Of a DNA stretch of 64,000 nucleotides, positions 62,050-64,000 are shown one piece after another (within the stretch, counting starts at the first letter, position 1; each line of letters begins with the position of its first letter). Location of the stretch: the NCBI RefSeq assembly GCF_000348745.1, contig NC_020812.1:815444-879443 (forward strand), read 5' to 3'. Under the pieces are notes generated by a model. That model worked only from the letters and a program-made list of their open reading frames with translations, had not been told where the DNA came from and did not search any database. The position numbers were made by a program, and so were the translations under genes. Source of the DNA: Micavibrio aeruginosavorus EPB (lineage in GTDB: Bacteria > Pseudomonadota > Alphaproteobacteria > Micavibrionales > Micavibrionaceae).

Positions 62050-62799
62050 TCAAAAATTTCTAAATATGACATTCATTGATTGAGATTTATAAATTTGTGT
62101 TATGTCGATAATCCGGGTTTGTTGTTTCATAAATCCTAAGGTGGGGCGGTCATCGCTATGAGTGAAGTTTTGAATAGCGTGTGTTCCGGTAAAACCGCGC
62201 ATCTCAAGATCGCGTATTATTAATGAAACATCATGTTCGGATATCAGGTCTGTATGAACCGTCGTACGTGTCTCAAATTCTACCGTCTTTTGTGTGCAAA
62301 GAATGTCAAGTGTCTGAGAGAATAGTTCATATTTATCGGTTCCGGTGACGCGTTTGAATTTATCCGGCGGTGCTTTGTAATCAAGGGCTATGTAATCAAT
62401 TAGGCCGCTATCTATGTGCGACCGGATGATATCCGGTCGCAACCCGTTTGTATCGAGTTTGATGGCATAGCCCATATCTTTTAGATCTTTGATGAAATCT
62501 GGTAGTCCTGGATAGGCAGACGCTTCCCCGCCTGAGAGCACCACGCCGTCAAGGAGACCGCGCCGCTTTTTAAGAAAAGCCATGACTTCATGAATATTTC
62601 CGCGTCCTTTACCTTTTACAATTTGTGGATTATGGCAGTAAGGGCATCGCATATTACAACCCGTAAACCATACAATGCAGGCTGTTCGTCCGGGAAAATC
62701 AAGCATGGTAAATGGCGTAACGGAATAAATAGGGAGAACACCCGGTTTTTTCACCGGGTGTTCATCTGTATTCTGTTTTATCAAGTCTTCTGACTGCAT
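62050..62799 (-). CDS. nrdG: Anaerobic ribonucleotide reductase activating protein
   Basis: The 249-residue radical-SAM enzyme has GCNMRCPYCHNPQIVKGKG with the CxxxCxxC cluster motif, followed by VVLSGGEASAYPGL and IALDYKAP. This matches the longer NrdG2 type rather than the short E. coli NrdG. It makes the glycyl radical on NrdD. I start at MQSEDLIKQ, four bases after the nrdD stop. The pair is an operon and allows deoxyribonucleotide synthesis without oxygen. Confidence 0.92.
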   Translation of the reverse strand: MQSEDLIKQNTDEHPVKKPGVLPIYSVTPFTMLDFPGRTACIVWFTGCNMRCPYCHNPQIVKGKGRGNIHEVMAFLKKRRGLLDGVVLSGGEASAYPGLPDFIKDLKDMGYAIKLDTNGLRPDIIRSHIDSGLIDYIALDYKAPPDKFKRVTGTDKYELFSQTLDILCTQKTVEFETRTTVHTDLISEHDVSLIIRDLEMRGFTGTHAIQNFTHSDDRPTLGFMKQQTRIIDITQIYKSQSMNVIFRNF

Positions 62800-62803
62800 T
62801 AAA

Positions 62804-64000
62804 TTATGCGCCTGTAAAGAGATTTCCGGTATCAACCCAGTCTTCAACAAAGTGTTTTCGTTGGCGATGTTCGCCTTTTTTTCCTTTGTTAAAGCTATCG
62901 ACAGGACGGAAATATCCCATCACACGTGTCCATACTTTCGTTTTTTCTTTGCAATGAGGACATTCCGGTTGTTCTCCGTTTAGGTATCCGTGTGTGTCGC
63001 AAACTGAAAAAACGGGTGTTATTGTGATGTATGGAAGTTGGTACGTTCCAAGAACCTTTCGAATGAATCGTTTGCAGGCATCAGCGCTGGACAGTTTTTC
63101 GTTCATATAGAGATGCAGGACTGTCCCGCCGGTATATTTGCATTGCAATCTATTCTGCAGCTCGAGTGCCTCAAACGGGTCTTCTGTATGATCGACGGGG
63201 ATCTGAGACGAGTTTGTATAATAGATATTATCCCCAAAGCCAGCCTGAATAATGTCAGGGAAACGTTTTTTATCTTCTTTTGCAAAGCGATATGTTGTCC
63301 CTTCTGCGGGGGTTGCTTCCAAATTATACAGGTTTCCTGTCTGCTCTTGGTAGCCTAGGAGTTTTTCACGCATGTAATCAAGAATATCAAGGCACATTTT
63401 GACGCCACGTTCGTCTGTAATATCGTACGCGTCATCGGTAAAATTCCGAATCATTTCATTCATGCCGTTAACACCAATCGTTGAAAAGTGATTGCGGAAG
63501 AATGGAAGGTATCGGGCTGTGTATGGATATAGTCCTCGATCGTACATTTTTTGCGCGAAAATCCTCTTTTTTTCCAGAGTTGATTTCGAAATATCCATCA
63601 GGCGATCTATCTCTTGTGTCATGCCCAACATATCTCCTTTAAAACGATGGCCAAGTCGCGCCATATTTAAAGTGACAACGCCAATTGATCCGGTCATTTC
63701 AGCCGATCCGAATAATCCGTTTCCACGTTTCAAAAGCTCGCGTAAGTCAAGTTGAAGTCTGCAGCACATGGAGCGGACGGCGCCGGGCGAGTAGGCCTCA
63801 GGGTTTTTCCGGCGTTCTTTAGTTACAGGATCAACGATGAATTGGCTTCCAATAAAGTTTTGGAAATATGATGATCCAACTTTTGCGGTATTTTCAAAAA
63901 TTGCGTCTGCAACTTTGCTGTCCCAGTCAAATTCTTCGGTAATATTAACCGTTGGGATTGGAAAGGTAAAAGGCTGTCCTGCTGAATCGCCTTCTGTCAT
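62804..64000 (-). CDS. nrdD: Anaerobic ribonucleoside-triphosphate reductase (partial, cut by window edge)
   Basis: The window holds the C-terminal 398 residues or so of NrdD. Visible parts are the helical core SPGAVRSMCCRLQLDLRELL and GSIGVVTLNMARLGH. Near the end come the zinc cysteines of CDTHGYLNGEQPECPHC and the glycyl-radical region RVMGYFRPVDSFNKGKKGE. The first Met in the window is not the true start. It reduces nucleoside triphosphates under anaerobic conditions, activated by the NrdG encoded next to it. Confidence 0.93.
   Translation of the reverse strand: MTEGDSAGQPFTFPIPTVNITEEFDWDSKVADAIFENTAKVGSSYFQNFIGSQFIVDPVTKERRKNPEAYSPGAVRSMCCRLQLDLRELLKRGNGLFGSAEMTGSIGVVTLNMARLGHRFKGDMLGMTQEIDRLMDISKSTLEKKRIFAQKMYDRGLYPYTARYLPFFRNHFSTIGVNGMNEMIRNFTDDAYDITDERGVKMCLDILDYMREKLLGYQEQTGNLYNLEATPAEGTTYRFAKEDKKRFPDIIQAGFGDNIYYTNSSQIPVDHTEDPFEALELQNRLQCKYTGGTVLHLYMNEKLSSADACKRFIRKVLGTYQLPYITITPVFSVCDTHGYLNGEQPECPHCKEKTKVWTRVMGYFRPVDSFNKGKKGEHRQRKHFVEDWVDTGNLFTGA

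Noticed and set aside
38186-64000. A complete denitrification cluster
   Set aside because: nnrS, nnrU and a DNR-like regulator are present, but no nirS, nirK, norCB or nosZ sequence is found in the window.

Overview
The window looks like an alphaproteobacterial chromosome, possibly of the Micavibrio-like (predatory) type. The hints are a complete leucine-degradation operon, a three-domain indolepyruvate:ferredoxin oxidoreductase, FNR/DNR boxes of the TTGAT-N4-ATCAA kind, zincin-like secreted proteins, and a large pseudopilin/adhesin locus. The organism assignment is inference. There are no rRNA or tRNA genes, CRISPR arrays or insertion sequences that I can see.

Layout. 1-2230 (minus): three adjacent paralogous secreted proteins, two with visible HExxH zincin motifs and the last cut by the window edge. 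2400-9944 (plus): a liu-type leucine/isovalerate catabolic operon (liuB, liuC, liuD, liuE, liuA). It is interrupted by a palindromic repeat and by an AT-richer putAbiC-like abortive-infection gene that overlaps liuC by one base. 9984-21147: housekeeping and transport genes (YffB/ArsC-like protein, indolepyruvate oxidoreductase, a split SbmA/YddA-like ABC exporter with unusual insertions, a hotdog thioesterase, a methyltransferase, the ABC-F protein Uup, and an HU protein with a histone H1-like tail). 21343-25416: a MASE1-CHASE-PAS hybrid histidine kinase with two receivers and an HPt domain.

25472-33547 (minus): a surface-structure locus. Two related large cysteine-rich secreted proteins flank three tandem long pseudopilins. 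One flank carries an integrin-beta-I-like vWA domain. The other ends in three cysteine repeats and what appears to be a -1 frameshifted extension. The pseudopilins carry tail-fibre-like GIG...P..KL.V.G segments. The layout recalls minor-pilin/PilY1 tip complexes, but with different proteins.

33721-37842: a TIM-barrel protein, a DUF1826-like protein, RecQ and a methyltransferase. 38186-64000: an anaerobic/nitrate-respiration island that looks lower in GC than the first half. It holds moeA, a Crp/Fnr regulator with a C-terminal cysteine cluster, a fused NarK1-NarK2 transporter, narGH-(small Cys protein)-narJI-ppiC, hemN-nnrS, a DNR-like regulator with nnrU, and a molybdenum-cofactor operon (moaA, moaCB fusion, moaD, moaE, mobA, a small unknown gene, TauE) behind a candidate Moco riboswitch. 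It continues with an Aer-type PAS protein, moeB-rhodanese, an Rrf2 regulator and anaerobic ribonucleotide reductase (nrdG, nrdD; the latter cut by the window edge). Six perfect FNR/DNR boxes tie the island together. The genes would let the cell import nitrate, reduce it to nitrite with Moco-dependent NarGHI, make haem and deoxyribonucleotides without oxygen, and respond to oxygen or NO. No nitrite or NO reductase lies inside the window.
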